NCBI GenBank assembly: GCA_903916255.1
Contig: CAIWVW010000145.1
Coordinates: 1-57,677 of the forward strand
Length of the DNA stretch: 57,677 bases
Origin: an uncultured Bacteroidota bacterium
Lineage (GTDB): Bacteria; Bacteroidota; Bacteroidia; JABEUT01
Direction of reading: 5' to 3'
Shown piece after piece: positions 1-8,804 of this stretch (positions are counted from its first letter, which is position 1; every line of letters starts with the position of its first letter). A model generated the notes under the pieces. It was not told where the DNA came from. It worked only from the letters and a program-made list of their open reading frames with translations, and searched no databases. The position numbers and the translations under genes were made by a program.

Positions 1-2
1 AT

Positions 3-740
3 GGTACTTCCTCAAGCAGTTCACAAGAAAATAATAGCAATAATGGAAGTAACCAAAATTCGCAAACAGCGGATAATAATAACGGAGGAAGCGTTTCAAG
101 TGCAGGTGGAAGTAATGGCACTTCATCAGTTAATGCACAAGGAAATAATAGCAATGACGGAAGTAATCGAAACTCGCAAGTAGCGGATAATAATAACGGA
201 GGAAGCGTTTCAAATGTAGGTGGAAGTAATGGCACTTCCTCAGGCAGTTCACAAGGAAATAACAGCAATAACGGAAGTAATCAAAATTCACAAGCAGCGG
301 ATAATAATAACGGAGGCAGCGTTTCAAGTGTAGGTGGAAGTAATGGTACTTCCTCAGGCAGTTCACAGGGAAATAATGGCATTAACGGAAGTAACCAAAA
401 CTCACAAGCAGCGAATAATAATAACGGAGGAAGCGTTTCAAATGCAGGTGGTAGTAATGGTACTTCCTCAAGCAGTTCACAAGAAAATAATAGCAATAAT
501 GGAAGTAACCAAAATTCGCAAACAGCGGATAATAATAACGGAGGAAGCGTTTCAAATATAGGTGGAAGTACTGGTACTTCCTCAAGCAGTTCACAAGAAA
601 ATAATAGCATTAACGGAAGTAATCAAAATTCGCAAACAGCGGATAATAATAACGGAGGAAGCGTTTCAAGTGCAGGTGGAAGTAATGTTGCTGTATCTGG
701 CAATTCGCAAGGGAACAGCAACAGAGGGAATAGTCAGAAT
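3..740 (+). repeat. Tandem 114-bp (38-codon) repeats
   Basis: Units begin at 3, 117, 231, 345, 459 and 573, with exact 114-bp spacing. A decayed seventh unit begins at 687. Each unit encodes an N-, S- and G-rich 38-residue segment containing NNNGGSVS. The period is a multiple of three and the array lies inside an open frame, so it is a coding repeat. Confidence 0.95.
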
Positions 741-3700
741 AATTCACAAGTGGCAAATAATAATGGAGCTAGCACTTCTGTCAATAATACTATGTCCGGT
801 ACATCACAGCAGAATAATGCAATTATTCTGACTAATCAGGGTTCGCAAACAAGTTCAAATGTAAATTCCAGCACTGCAACTACTATAGGTGCGAATAATA
901 ATTCCGCAACAAGCAATATCAACGGAAATACATCTGCCAATAATTCCGGAAAGATGGCAAATACCGGTAAAAAAGGTTCACGAAATACATCGTACAGTAC
1001 TAATTCATCAGGCAATAATAGCGGGAATGTAACCAACAAAGCAAGCGGTAATGCGGTTGCATCTGTAAATAACAACGGGGCAAATAATTCATCCGTACCC
1101 AATCCGTCTGTTTCAAATACTGTCGCTGACGCTAAGGAGGGAAGCAATATAAGTTCCGGAAATAATCCGGGTGTAGGCACAAACGTAAATGACACCGGCT
1201 CCGCTGTAGCTTCTGCTGATACCGGCCTGAAGGCAAAGCAAGGCAAAATGTCTGCCGTATTTGGGTACAAAAAATTCAGCGCTAAGAACGATGTCTTGCT
1301 TGATTCACTTGCCAATTCGGTTCCCAAACAAAAAGCATCTGATTCCCGTTCCTCCAAACATTCGAAAAACCTTGATAACAGTATTATTTCAAACATACAA
1401 TATACGGATACCAATGCCGCCAACCTGAATCAGAAGTCGCAAAATTATTTTATGGCGGCATCCTTGATGGTTGAGAATGCTGAAAAAACGCGGAGTAAAG
1501 CGCAAACAGAAAAAGATAAAAAAAGGTCGGAAGCACTATATCACCGCGCCGATTCACTGGATGATTTGATTTTTCAACTGAACTTAAAAGGAGATGAAGT
1601 TCTAGCAGAGGCTAATTACCGTCAATATTATACAAACGCCAATCAAATAGCCACTATCGACGTGCATCCGAGTAAAAAACTTGCGTATAAAATTACAGCT
1701 GCAAAAAGGCTGATACATGATGCCGATAATAGCTACAGAAGGTCAATGTCGGAAAAAGACAGGGCCAACGCAAGCCGAATATTGGCCACCAAACATACCT
1801 ATATTAAGTCGGCAAGGCAAGATTTAGCTACTGCAATTTTAAGGCAACAAAGTGCGGTGTATTTATACTTCCAGGTCGACTCCGACCAAACGGCCAGCAC
1901 CATGGGCAGGGCAACATCAGACAGCAGCCTGCATTTTACCTATTCGGGTTTTATGAAAGTGAAAGCCAAGGAAGTTAACAGTGCAAATCCTTCAACTGTA
2001 TACAGTGGCGGGAGTGTAATAACCAATAATCATTCCGAGAATGCAGGCAATTCCAATTCGGTAGCTAACAACCCATTGCCAAAACCTGCGGAACCCAACC
2101 CTGTAAGGCAGCCCATGGCCCAGACACCACCCGATACAATTTCAACCACACCAGTTGTAAGCGGCAAAAAAAGACCAACTAAAAAACCTCCGCACCCTAA
2201 AACGGAAAACAATGCTCCTGCTGTTGTAAAGGCTGCCAATAATGAAAACAACAACCCTGCACCACCAACAAACCCCGGTAATGCTGCCTATAACCCGGTT
2301 GCTGAAACTCAAAAACACCCGATAATACCCGACCCGGGAGATATCTTCAAGCAGTTGAAACATTCGCCGTATTCGGCTTCGCATCCTATTCCTATCGACC
2401 CGCAACTGCCGATGGGTTTAATTTTCAAAATACAGATAGGTGCATTTAAAAACCCTATCAAGCAAAACTTATTTAAAGGATTCGAACCCATAATAGGACT
2501 TACTGCACCACAGGGATATGTTCGTTACTCTGCAGGACTTTTCAGAACCATCGACCCTGCGCGTGTTGCATTAGCCAAAATAAAAGACTTGGGCTATCCG
2601 GATGCCTTTATCATTGCATTTTACGACGGAAGGCGCATCAGCATACAGGAAGCAATGGAGAAAATGGGAACACCCTTACCTCCGCCTGCGGCAACTACTG
2701 TAAGCGCACAGCCTAATTCCAATATCGACAGCCTGGCCTTTGCCCGTTTGCAGGCTGAAGCCGCTGAAAAGGAAAAGTTGAAAACCGAAAAATCGGAAAA
2801 GCGCAAGCATAAAAAGAAGCAGGATGATAACGCGAACCCTACTCAGGATAATACCGCAAGTAATAATGTTCAAGCTACTGCTAACGTAACTTCTTCGGGC
2901 AATAATAAATTGGTGGTTATCGGTAAAAATACAATTAAGCCGACAAAAAAATCGATTATAGATGAACGGAAGAAATCGGTTAAAGATACAGTACCGCCCA
3001 AATCGAAACCGATACGCAATGTGAAGGGCCTTGTATATACCGTTCAGGTGGGTTCATTCCCCCGGCATAAAGATTTTGTGCGCCTCAGCAAAATGAAAAA
3101 ACTGTATTCATCTATAGACGAAACCGGCGCCATAAAGTATAATTGCGGCACCTACAGCAGCATAGCTGATGCAAGAGCCGCCAAGGATATTATTATGGCC
3201 AATACATCCGTAAAAGATGCTTTTGTGTCGGCTTACTACAATGGCAAACGCATCAGCCTTACCAAGGCTGCCGATTTATTAAGCAAGGGAGTTGAAACTG
3301 GCCCATCTCAACCGGTTGATTTTTCGACAAACAATACTGACAGTCAGGCGCCAGCCGCAAAAAATACGCCTTCAGTTGCTGCGGTGCAAGCTCCGGCAAG
3401 CCAGCCGGCACCAACAGCAAATACTACTGCACCGGCTGAAAGTAAAAAACCAGCGGGAGAAGATATAGTGAGTAAGTCTTTTGAAGACGCCAGCAAGGAA
3501 CATGTAATATTTACGGTTCAAATAGGCTCTTATGCGGGGCAAGTGCCCGTTGAAGACGCCAACCGAATATTGGCCCATGCCAGCGACGGAATAGAGCCGC
3601 ATCAGGAGAAGCATGGGGTAGTTGCCTATTATGCAGGTAAATTTACCGACCTTGATTCTGCCAATGCCCTTCAGCAGAAAATGAACGAGGAAGGGTTCCG

Positions 3701-3776
3701 CCAGGCATTTATTGTGGCGTATTATCATGGAAAGAAAATTTCGTTGCAGGAAGCACAATCTATCAACAACAAATAA
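3..3776 (+). CDS. Asn/Ser-rich repeat protein with three C-terminal SPOR-like domains (5' end outside window)
   Basis: The reading frame is open from base 3 to the stop at 3776 (1257 codons), so the ATG at 750 is internal and the true start lies upstream of the window. Order of parts: six 38-residue repeats rich in N, S, G and Q (bases 3-686, with a decayed seventh), more low-complexity Asn/Ser sequence to about 1250, a charged helical, probably coiled-coil segment (about 1410-1870), a Pro/Asn-rich linker, then three related domains at about 2412-2660, 3026-3272 and 3501-3755. Each domain opens with a motif like FKIQIGAF, YTVQVGSF or FTVQIGSY and ends with a G(R/K)(R/K/)ISL-type strand, as in SPOR domains, which bind denuded peptidoglycan glycan strands. 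I infer an envelope protein with a flexible spacer. Its specific function is unknown. Confidence 0.8.
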   Translation, partial: GTSSSSSQENNSNNGSNQNSQTADNNNGGSVSSAGGSNGTSSVNAQGNNSNDGSNRNSQVADNNNGGSVSNVGGSNGTSSGSSQGNNSNNGSNQNSQAADNNNGGSVSSVGGSNGTSSGSSQGNNGINGSNQNSQAANNNNGGSVSNAGGSNGTSSSSSQENNSNNGSNQNSQTADNNNGGSVSNIGGSTGTSSSSSQENNSINGSNQNSQTADNNNGGSVSSAGGSNVAVSGNSQGNSNRGNSQNNSQVANNNGASTSVNNTMSGTSQQNNAIILTNQGSQTSSNVNSSTATTIGANNNSATSNINGNTSANNSGKMANTGKKGSRNTSYSTNSSGNNSGNVTNKASGNAVASVNNNGANNSSVPNPSVSNTVADAKEGSNISSGNNPGVGTNVNDTGSAVASADTGLKAKQGKMSAVFGYKKFSAKNDVLLDSLANSVPKQKASDSRSSKHSKNLDNSIISNIQYTDTNAANLNQKSQNYFMAASLMVENAEKTRSKAQTEKDKKRSEALYHRADSLDDLIFQLNLKGDEVLAEANYRQYYTNANQIATIDVHPSKKLAYKITAAKRLIHDADNSYRRSMSEKDRANASRILATKHTYIKSARQDLATAILRQQSAVYLYFQVDSDQTASTMGRATSDSSLHFTYSGFMKVKAKEVNSANPSTVYSGGSVITNNHSENAGNSNSVANNPLPKPAEPNPVRQPMAQTPPDTISTTPVVSGKKRPTKKPPHPKTENNAPAVVKAANNENNNPAPPTNPGNAAYNPVAETQKHPIIPDPGDIFKQLKHSPYSASHPIPIDPQLPMGLIFKIQIGAFKNPIKQNLFKGFEPIIGLTAPQGYVRYSAGLFRTIDPARVALAKIKDLGYPDAFIIAFYDGRRISIQEAMEKMGTPLPPPAATTVSAQPNSNIDSLAFARLQAEAAEKEKLKTEKSEKRKHKKKQDDNANPTQDNTASNNVQATANVTSSGNNKLVVIGKNTIKPTKKSIIDERKKSVKDTVPPKSKPIRNVKGLVYTVQVGSFPRHKDFVRLSKMKKLYSSIDETGAIKYNCGTYSSIADARAAKDIIMANTSVKDAFVSAYYNGKRISLTKAADLLSKGVETGPSQPVDFSTNNTDSQAPAAKNTPSVAAVQAPASQPAPTANTTAPAESKKPAGEDIVSKSFEDASKEHVIFTVQIGSYAGQVPVEDANRILAHASDGIEPHQEKHGVVAYYAGKFTDLDSANALQQKMNEEGFRQAFIVAYYHGKKISLQEAQSINNK

Positions 3777-3798
3777 GCAGGGATAAATTCAAATTGAA

Positions 3799-3806
3799 TA
3801 TATTTG
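3799..3806 (+). promoter_or_regulatory. Putative promoter -7 box for clpS
   Basis: TATATTTG matches the Bacteroidota -7 consensus TAnnTTTG and lies 17 bp before the clpS ATG. The assignment is by consensus only. Confidence 0.45.
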
Positions 3807-3822
3807 CGGCAATTTAACAGGC

Positions 3823-4071
3823 ATGAAAGGCGCAGAAACTAAAAGGAAAGTTTACAAGTTGATGGTAGCCAACGACGATATTCATACGTTTGAATATGTT
3901 ATTGATACACTTGTAAAAGTTTGCGGGCATGGCAGAGAGCAGGCAGAACAGTGCGCCTATCTTGTACATCTTACCGGAAAATGTGATGTGAAACGGGGAA
4001 GCTTAAAGGAATTGACCGCCATGCATACCGCACTGTGCAAGGCAGAGTTAACCACCACAATAGAAAAATAA
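3823..4071 (+). CDS. clpS: ClpS-like ATP-dependent Clp protease adaptor
   Basis: This 82-residue protein has the ClpS core: a VANDDIHTFEYVI segment near residue 15, a helix with GHGREQAEQ, and a conserved HLTGKC segment followed by the C-terminal helix. ClpS proteins bind N-degron substrates and deliver them to ClpAP or ClpCP in the cytoplasm. The length fits a ClpS core with a very short N-terminal extension. The gene sits 46 bp after the SPOR-domain gene and one base before the DinB-family gene, so the latter two are probably co-transcribed. Family assignment is by motif recognition; substrate specificity cannot be read. Confidence 0.8.
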   Translation: MKGAETKRKVYKLMVANDDIHTFEYVIDTLVKVCGHGREQAEQCAYLVHLTGKCDVKRGSLKELTAMHTALCKAELTTTIEK

Positions 4072-4072
4072 G

Positions 4073-4501
4073 ATGCTTCCGATATTGAAATTATATTCCT
4101 CGAATGAGAGGGTGTTTAAAATTAATTCTGAAGGCATAAGACATGAAGAAAGCCTGAAAGAAATAAATAATTGTAATTCTGTAAATTGGATTTTGGGACA
4201 TATGGTGTATATTCGCAACACCATTTTGGGGCTGCTCGGGTTACCGCCCCTGGCAGAGGAAAAAATGAGAGATGTGTATGGAAGAGGAGTTGTGCAGCCG
4301 GATATGAGTAAAGCGATGAATTTGGAACTGCTGAAAAAAATGTATTTGGATTCACAACCATATATAATGCAAGGGTTAGAAAGGGTGAAGGAGGAAGCCA
4401 TATTGGAACAACTTACCTTTATGGGGTTTCATGAAGCCTATCACTTGGGCCAAATAGGATTGTTGCGGAAAATGTTGGGGAAAGAAGGCGCTATAAAATA
4501 A
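4073..4501 (+). CDS. DinB-family (DinB_2-like) four-helix protein
   Basis: The 142-residue protein has three histidines in the DinB/YfiT pattern: H43 in NWILGH, and H120 and H124 in FHEAYHLGQ. These form the metal site typical of DinB-like four-helix bundles. Many members are thiol-dependent transferases or lack a known reaction, so no substrate is proposed. The ATG follows the clpS stop by one base, so translation is probably coupled. The gene ends six bases before the tRNA-Arg gene, the integration target of the downstream element. Confidence 0.75.
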   Translation: MLPILKLYSSNERVFKINSEGIRHEESLKEINNCNSVNWILGHMVYIRNTILGLLGLPPLAEEKMRDVYGRGVVQPDMSKAMNLELLKKMYLDSQPYIMQGLERVKEEAILEQLTFMGFHEAYHLGQIGLLRKMLGKEGAIK

Positions 4502-4507
4502 AATATT

Positions 4508-4581
4508 GGTCCCGTAGCTTAACTGGATAGAGTACCTGACTACGGATCAGGAAGTTGGGGGTTCGAATCCCTCCGGGACCA
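4508..4581 (+). tRNA. tRNA-Arg (anticodon ACG)
   Basis: The sequence folds as a cloverleaf. The acceptor stem pairs GGTCCCG with CGGGACC, the anticodon stem pairs CCTGA with TCAGG around loop CTACGGA, the T-loop is TTCGAAT, and the discriminator base is A. The loop gives anticodon ACG (arginine, read as ICG). CCA is not encoded. The last bases form one copy of the attachment-site repeat, so the mobile element regenerated the tRNA 3' end at its left junction. Confidence 0.95.
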
Positions 4582-4582
4582 C
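4568..4582 (+). repeat. attL core (tRNA 3' end)
   Basis: TCCCTCCGGGACCAC spans the 3' half of the tRNA T-arm and the acceptor strand. The identical 15 bp recur at 20088-20102 in the same orientation. Confidence 0.88.
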
Positions 4583-4638
4583 AAATAATTAATGCAATAA
4601 TTTGATTTTCAGATTATTGCATTGTTGTTTTGCCTTGT

Positions 4639-4660
4639 GGGGTAAACATAGGGTAAACAA
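4639..4660 (+). repeat. Left paired GGGGTAAACA repeats (candidate integrase arm sites)
   Basis: GGGGTAAACA at 4639-4648 and GGGTAAACAA at 4651-4660 are separated by two bases, 57 bp inside the attL core. The same paired motif, in the same orientation and with the same two-base gap, lies inside the right end at 19953-19974. Confidence 0.65.
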
Positions 4661-5512
4661 TCCCTAAAGTTCCAGTTAATTTTATTATTGCCTTTAACGG
4701 GCTACCGATGTGCAAACGCTGGCACGTAACAGAACTATATTTAAGAATTAAAGTTTGTTTCGCATGAACCGAGACAAGCAGAGCGTTAGAATCGGTGGCG
4801 GTTAAGTAACCATGTACACTAAACATTCATGCCTTCAGCGAGCAGTGCACGGTTGCCCGTACAAAGGTTGTACTTCGGCTGTTAGCTGCCCCTTGCCCGT
4901 TTTTATGTTGCGGAACGCGGCAAGGGGTTGGGGGATGGGGATGAGCCCAACGCTTTGGCAATCCTATAAAAATAAACAGAGCCAAAAGCGGGGATTGATG
5001 TTCGGCTGCGGAATGAAATGTAATGGACGGACAGCAATGGCGAAATGAGCACCTTTTCCTTTAATGATAATCTTGCCGTTAGGTACATCCTTTTCCTGTC
5101 TTTATAGATGCGATAAAACCAAAGCGGGTATTGACCCGACTGAGCGAAGGGAATGGAATGTAACGTAGTGAATGAAATGAATGTTGTGGAATGTAATGAG
5201 CAAGCAAAGGAGGATTTATATCCGACCAATGAAGCGAGAGGAAGAGAAGTGAGAGAAAGGTTAAAGGGTATGATTTTAAAGGAGGCATGAAGCACGGAGT
5301 AAGTATAGTCATTCCGTATGCGGATGGCATACTTTGTAGTGCTTGATGCCGACTTACTAATTACAGGCTTTAAAAGAGATTGAGCGTGTTATCAATGATA
5401 GAATATATAGGGAAAGGTCAGGCGGTAGATACTGATAAGACAAATAGGAATAGGTTGTGACGATGAAAAAGAAGTGGGTCTGTAGAGAGTTGAAGTCAAT
5501 TCAGGCGGGGAT

Positions 5513-5646
5513 GGTCCGCCGAAGGCATGAATCGAGAAGAAGTCCAAATGAATAGATTGGAGAGATAGGAAATGTTTCTTTGAAGATGCCACCCATTGAT
5601 TCGACAGGGTGAAGCTGGTCGAGTATGGGGCGGTCCGCCGAAGGCA
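5513..5646. repeat. 15-bp direct repeat pair GGTCCGCCGAAGGCA
   Basis: Exact copies lie at 5513-5527 and 5632-5646, 119 bp apart, just downstream of the minus-strand SRAP gene. The first copy is also flanked by GGCGG that can pair with its CCGCC. Function is unknown. Confidence 0.7.
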
Positions 5647-5658
5647 AATAAAGTTGCA

Positions 5659-6390
5659 CTAAAATAATGTTGCGAGTTCGGGATAAATAACCTCATCTTG
5701 TATTTCAGGGTAATTAGAATCAATTCGCCTGTCCGATATGTCCTTTGAAATAGTGTGATAGCTTAGTATTTCGTTTGGTGAAGGTTTGAATAAAGACACT
5801 ATATCTTCCTTTGAAGCTTTCGTATCAAGCCATAATTTTCTTGCATCTTGGGATAGGATTAATGGCATTCGCTTTTTCTTATTGTGAATCATGGCCATTA
5901 CTTCATTCGCTTCTGTAGTAACTATTGCGAATGAGTTTATAATTTCACCTGTTTCTTTATTAGTCCAGGTATCATAAATACAACCCATCGCAAACAACTT
6001 AGAATGGGAAGGGTAAATATAATATGGGTATTTCTTCTTATTCACCTCTCTCCACTCATAAAAACCACTTAATGGCAGAATGCATCGCTTGCTCATAATA
6101 GAGCCTTTAAACATTGGCTTTTCAAATATCGTTTCTGCTCTTGCATTTAAACACATATCAGCAAACTTATGGGCTTGTAATTCGTCCTTGCACCAATTTG
6201 GAATAAAGCCCCATTTCATTAAAACAATTTCATCAGGTTTGTCAATCGCAATAACATGCATTGCAGGATGGGTAAAGCCTGAGATATTATATTCTTTGCG
6301 CCATTCTTCATTATCGAAGGCATACTTTGACCTGAAACCAAATTCAACCAAATCAGGTTCGTAATAAGTTACCGCAGCGGAATAACACAT
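5659..6390 (-). CDS. SOS response-associated peptidase family protein (SRAP/YedK/HMCES)
   Basis: The 243-residue protein starts with MCYSA, giving the catalytic Cys2 after Met removal. It also has the family motifs LNARAET, the SGFYEW segment with the active-site Glu, and a His just before KKKRMPLIL. SRAP proteins form a thiazolidine crosslink with abasic sites in single-stranded DNA and shield them during replication. YedK-like genes are frequent cargo of phages and integrated elements, which suits this location. The gene follows the 166-residue gene by five bases and is probably co-transcribed with it. It may protect element DNA during single-stranded replication by the Rep-like protein (inference). 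Confidence 0.9.
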   Translation of the reverse strand: MCYSAAVTYYEPDLVEFGFRSKYAFDNEEWRKEYNISGFTHPAMHVIAIDKPDEIVLMKWGFIPNWCKDELQAHKFADMCLNARAETIFEKPMFKGSIMSKRCILPLSGFYEWREVNKKKYPYYIYPSHSKLFAMGCIYDTWTNKETGEIINSFAIVTTEANEVMAMIHNKKKRMPLILSQDARKLWLDTKASKEDIVSLFKPSPNEILSYHTISKDISDRRIDSNYPEIQDEVIYPELATLF

Positions 6391-6395
6391 AATTT

Positions 6396-6896
6396 TCAGA
6401 AATAAAGACTCTTTGCAAATTTACTGTTTTTCGCAAGGACCCTGTCTTGCATTATTCCTGAAATATCTTTGTGAAGGCTATTCCATTCCTTTTGATAGAT
6501 GGGTCTAAGATGCACCTTAAATCGTAAGGGGTGGTCTTCCGGAAGTGAAGGTAGATTAGGTATCGATATTGAATATTTATGATTGTATAATGGCTTGAAC
6601 ATTGCATCAATAAAATAGGCGGGCCCGACTTTAGTGTTATGCCTTGGGCAACTAAACCTCCAATTCATTTCACTATCTCCAAAAACCTCGTTAAAATATA
6701 TACTAAGGTCACTGTATGTATTGGGATATAGAAAAAGAATATCCCTTACATAAATATAATTTCCATAAATAAAGTGCTTTGGAACAAGACTGACAGGATT
6801 ATTGCCTGAACCCAATTCAGAATAGAATTTAACGGGGTTCTGTACTTCCCAGTTTCGTAAAGTACTTATGTCCGCTTTGTAATCTTTTGCACGCAT
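6396..6896 (-). CDS. Hypothetical protein, 166 aa
   Basis: I do not recognise this family. The protein is soluble, without a signal peptide or membrane segment, and rich in aromatic residues. It has a single Cys-Pro-Arg-His segment (SCPRHNTK) in the middle and a basic C-terminus. It starts with ATG at 6896 and ends five bases before the SRAP gene, so the two probably form one transcript. The position next to a single-stranded-DNA damage protein suggests a DNA-related role, but nothing in the sequence proves it. Confidence 0.65.
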   Translation of the reverse strand: MRAKDYKADISTLRNWEVQNPVKFYSELGSGNNPVSLVPKHFIYGNYIYVRDILFLYPNTYSDLSIYFNEVFGDSEMNWRFSCPRHNTKVGPAYFIDAMFKPLYNHKYSISIPNLPSLPEDHPLRFKVHLRPIYQKEWNSLHKDISGIMQDRVLAKNSKFAKSLYF

Positions 6897-6989
6897 AGTT
6901 GCAAAAATATATCCGAAGGAAACTCGAATGGACTATGTTTTGTAGCTTTAAGGTAACGATTCAAAAAAACAATCCTTTTTCCCTGAGAT

Positions 6990-7011
6990 ACCCCCGGTGG
7001 GGGTGTTTTTT
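6990..7011 (+). terminator. Hairpin with T-run between the SRAP pair and the defence operon
   Basis: ACCCCC (6990-6995) pairs with GGGGGT (6999-7004) around a GGT loop and is followed on the plus strand by GTTTTTT. No plus-strand gene precedes it. It may act as a boundary downstream of the minus-strand operon that ends at 7125. Confidence 0.4.
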
Positions 7012-7124
7012 ATTGCCCCCTTCAATGCCTAAAAGGGGATAGTATATCTAAGACTCTCAAATGATATGCATTTAAGATTGAAAGAAAAAAGCCTAATTGA
7101 GGGATATTAGCAATAGAAAAAATC

Positions 7125-7973
7125 TTAATTAATACCTTCTTTCACTAAAGGGTTCACACCATGTTTAACCATGTATTCAGAAATACTATCTATTTCACTT
7201 GTTGAAAGATACTCTAAATACTTTACATCCTTTCTAATAGAAGTCCATAAATTATGATTTTCTATATTTGCTTTGAATGGTTCATTACCTACAAGATAAA
7301 ACTTACCGATATTATTATTAGCTGCCCTTATCCTATCAATTAAATAAAGATAATTACGAAGGTGATTTTCTAAATAGCCTGAATGTTTACGATTAAAATC
7401 AACAGCCTCTCCAGTTACTTTTACTTGATTTTCTCCAACAAACCAAACTTTAGTAGGTATAGCAAGTTCAGGTATATGCTCTTCACGCAATTGAATATCA
7501 ATATTAACATATTGTTCAATTTTAGGATTCAGTTTCTTTTTCACTTTTATTACAGAATCCACATGCTCAATTTTTTGTCCCTCTGATTCAAAAATAAATT
7601 TATTGTATAACTTATTAAATACCTCATCATTTGCTGTTACATCTATTTTTATTGGCTTAGAAAAGGTAATAAGGTTATTAGCATAAACTGAAAGATACTT
7701 GAAATAACTTTCATTAAGTAAGCGGTCATTCGTGGAGGTTAGAATTTCATTAGTCGATTTTTCAGATATATAGGTATCAATATTTTTTATGTTGGCTTTA
7801 ATAAGTCCAAAAGCCTCTTTTGAAATTAAATTTTTTATAACATCTAATTTACTTGGAGAATATCGAAAAAACACCTTGTTGTTGCTCTTTAAAAAAAGAG
7901 CAATACTTAATTGCTCGTCCACAGTTGGACGGGTTGCGCATCTAAGTATTGAGTAAAAAGTGTTCATATTCAT
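7125..7973 (-). CDS. DUF3037-like protein
   Basis: The N-terminus (FYSILRCATRPTVDEQLSIA and the next 30 residues) follows the DUF3037 pattern: an aromatic-rich strand, an acidic residue, a small-residue-rich strand, then FRYSPSKL. The 282-residue protein has no signal peptide or membrane segment. The rest, including the GYLENHLRNYLYLIDRI helix, is not recognised. It starts three bases after the HipA-like kinase stop. I recall DUF3037 genes commonly being paired with HipA-like kinases, so the pairing supports both calls. It is the last gene of the six-gene operon. The biochemical role of DUF3037 is unknown to me. Confidence 0.6.
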   Translation of the reverse strand: MNMNTFYSILRCATRPTVDEQLSIALFLKSNNKVFFRYSPSKLDVIKNLISKEAFGLIKANIKNIDTYISEKSTNEILTSTNDRLLNESYFKYLSVYANNLITFSKPIKIDVTANDEVFNKLYNKFIFESEGQKIEHVDSVIKVKKKLNPKIEQYVNIDIQLREEHIPELAIPTKVWFVGENQVKVTGEAVDFNRKHSGYLENHLRNYLYLIDRIRAANNNIGKFYLVGNEPFKANIENHNLWTSIRKDVKYLEYLSTSEIDSISEYMVKHGVNPLVKEGIN

Positions 7974-7976
7974 TAA

Positions 7977-8795
7977 TTAACTAACCGACTGTTCTAAATA
8001 TTGGGTAAAATTAGAAAAACATTTCTTATTCCATGTATCATTCACAATTATAGCATTATTAATTTGCTCTGCTATTTTTTGCTTGTTTATACCCCATTCT
8101 GAAGGTGCAGCTTCTATAATATTTTCAAGACTCTTGCCACATCTTTCAATGCAAAGATAGTAATCTTTTTGTAAAATTTCGACTACTTCTAATGCTTTAC
8201 GTTGATTACCAATGAGTAATTTCGTATAATCTGCCATTAAAATACTGTCTTGAAGGGTCAATTCGGCCAAACCCATTTTAAGATTATTTGTATTAAAAAT
8301 TTCAGTATGGTCAATGGCTGTGATTATATTACCATCCTGAGTAGGATTTAAGAGTAAATTCGGATTATTGCTATTTCTATCTTCATTGGCTATCCAAAGG
8401 TCAAATAAAGCAATTTTAAAATAATCTCCGATATTTAAAATTTTCCTTTTTTCATAATTATTCTCTGCAAGTAGTTTAAATAATTCTGAAATATCTTGTG
8501 CATAGGCCAAGTGTTTTGAGCCAAAACACGGGCTTTGAAATAAACTAGGATATGTTCTGTTGCTTTGAAACCTTGGAGCAATATGAGATGGTAATATATT
8601 TACAATAGAAAATGGCGGGGTAGGAATATTCCATAAATGAAGGAAATTAGAGGCTAGCCATTCATTAAATAATTTTCCATAATCACCGTATTTACAAACC
8701 CAATCCTCAAGGTCATCACAAAGAACTAAAACAGGCATACTTCCTGTAGTTTCATACACTTTTTTTATTTCTTCTATGGAATTAAGATAACTCAA
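7977..8795 (-). CDS. HipA-like protein kinase
   Basis: The 272-residue protein carries kinase landmarks in the HipA arrangement: a candidate ATP-binding K35 in WVCKYG, E45, the catalytic loop FDLWIANEDR (N137, D139) followed by NPN at 144-146, and the metal-binding IDH at 161-163. It is shorter than classical HipA (about 440 aa) and lacks the HipA N-terminal subdomain, matching the small HipA-like kinases that occur with DUF3037. No HipB-type antitoxin is adjacent. It starts nine bases after the GIY-YIG gene and ends three bases before the DUF3037-like gene. HipA-type kinases phosphorylate translation factors; the target here is unknown. Confidence 0.8.
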   Translation of the reverse strand: MSYLNSIEEIKKVYETTGSMPVLVLCDDLEDWVCKYGDYGKLFNEWLASNFLHLWNIPTPPFSIVNILPSHIAPRFQSNRTYPSLFQSPCFGSKHLAYAQDISELFKLLAENNYEKRKILNIGDYFKIALFDLWIANEDRNSNNPNLLLNPTQDGNIITAIDHTEIFNTNNLKMGLAELTLQDSILMADYTKLLIGNQRKALEVVEILQKDYYLCIERCGKSLENIIEAAPSEWGINKQKIAEQINNAIIVNDTWNKKCFSNFTQYLEQSVS

Positions 8796-8804
8796 AATAA
8801 GATT

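Larger units (their letters stand above)
4582..5658. other. Gene-free left end of the element
   Basis: No convincing gene is present; the short frames here have no family resemblance and overlap on both strands. The stretch holds the paired GGGGTAAACA-type repeats, a 9-bp hairpin (CCCCTTGCC at 4889-4897 against GGCAAGGGG at 4919-4927), and two copies of GGTCCGCCGAAGGCA at 5513-5527 and 5632-5646. Possible roles include an origin or transfer site, an untranslated RNA, or decayed DNA. None is shown. Confidence 0.6.

Noticed and set aside
3-740. Regular repeats that could suggest a CRISPR array
   Set aside because: The period is 114 bp without unique spacers, and the units translate in one open frame that continues to 3776.
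750-3776. ATG at 750 as the gene start
   Set aside because: The same frame is open upstream to base 3 and the repeats continue across 750, so this ATG is internal.
4740-4930. GTTAG-containing imperfect palindromes resembling an integron attC site
   Set aside because: The core does not match GTTRRRY and there is no integron integrase or cassette; the only integrase is a phage-type one.
4812-5048. 78-residue plus-strand frame in the gene-free left end
   Set aside because: No family resemblance, unusual composition, and overlapping frames on the other strand.
7977-8795. Classical HipAB toxin-antitoxin module
   Set aside because: No HipB-type HTH gene is adjacent and the kinase is much shorter than HipA.
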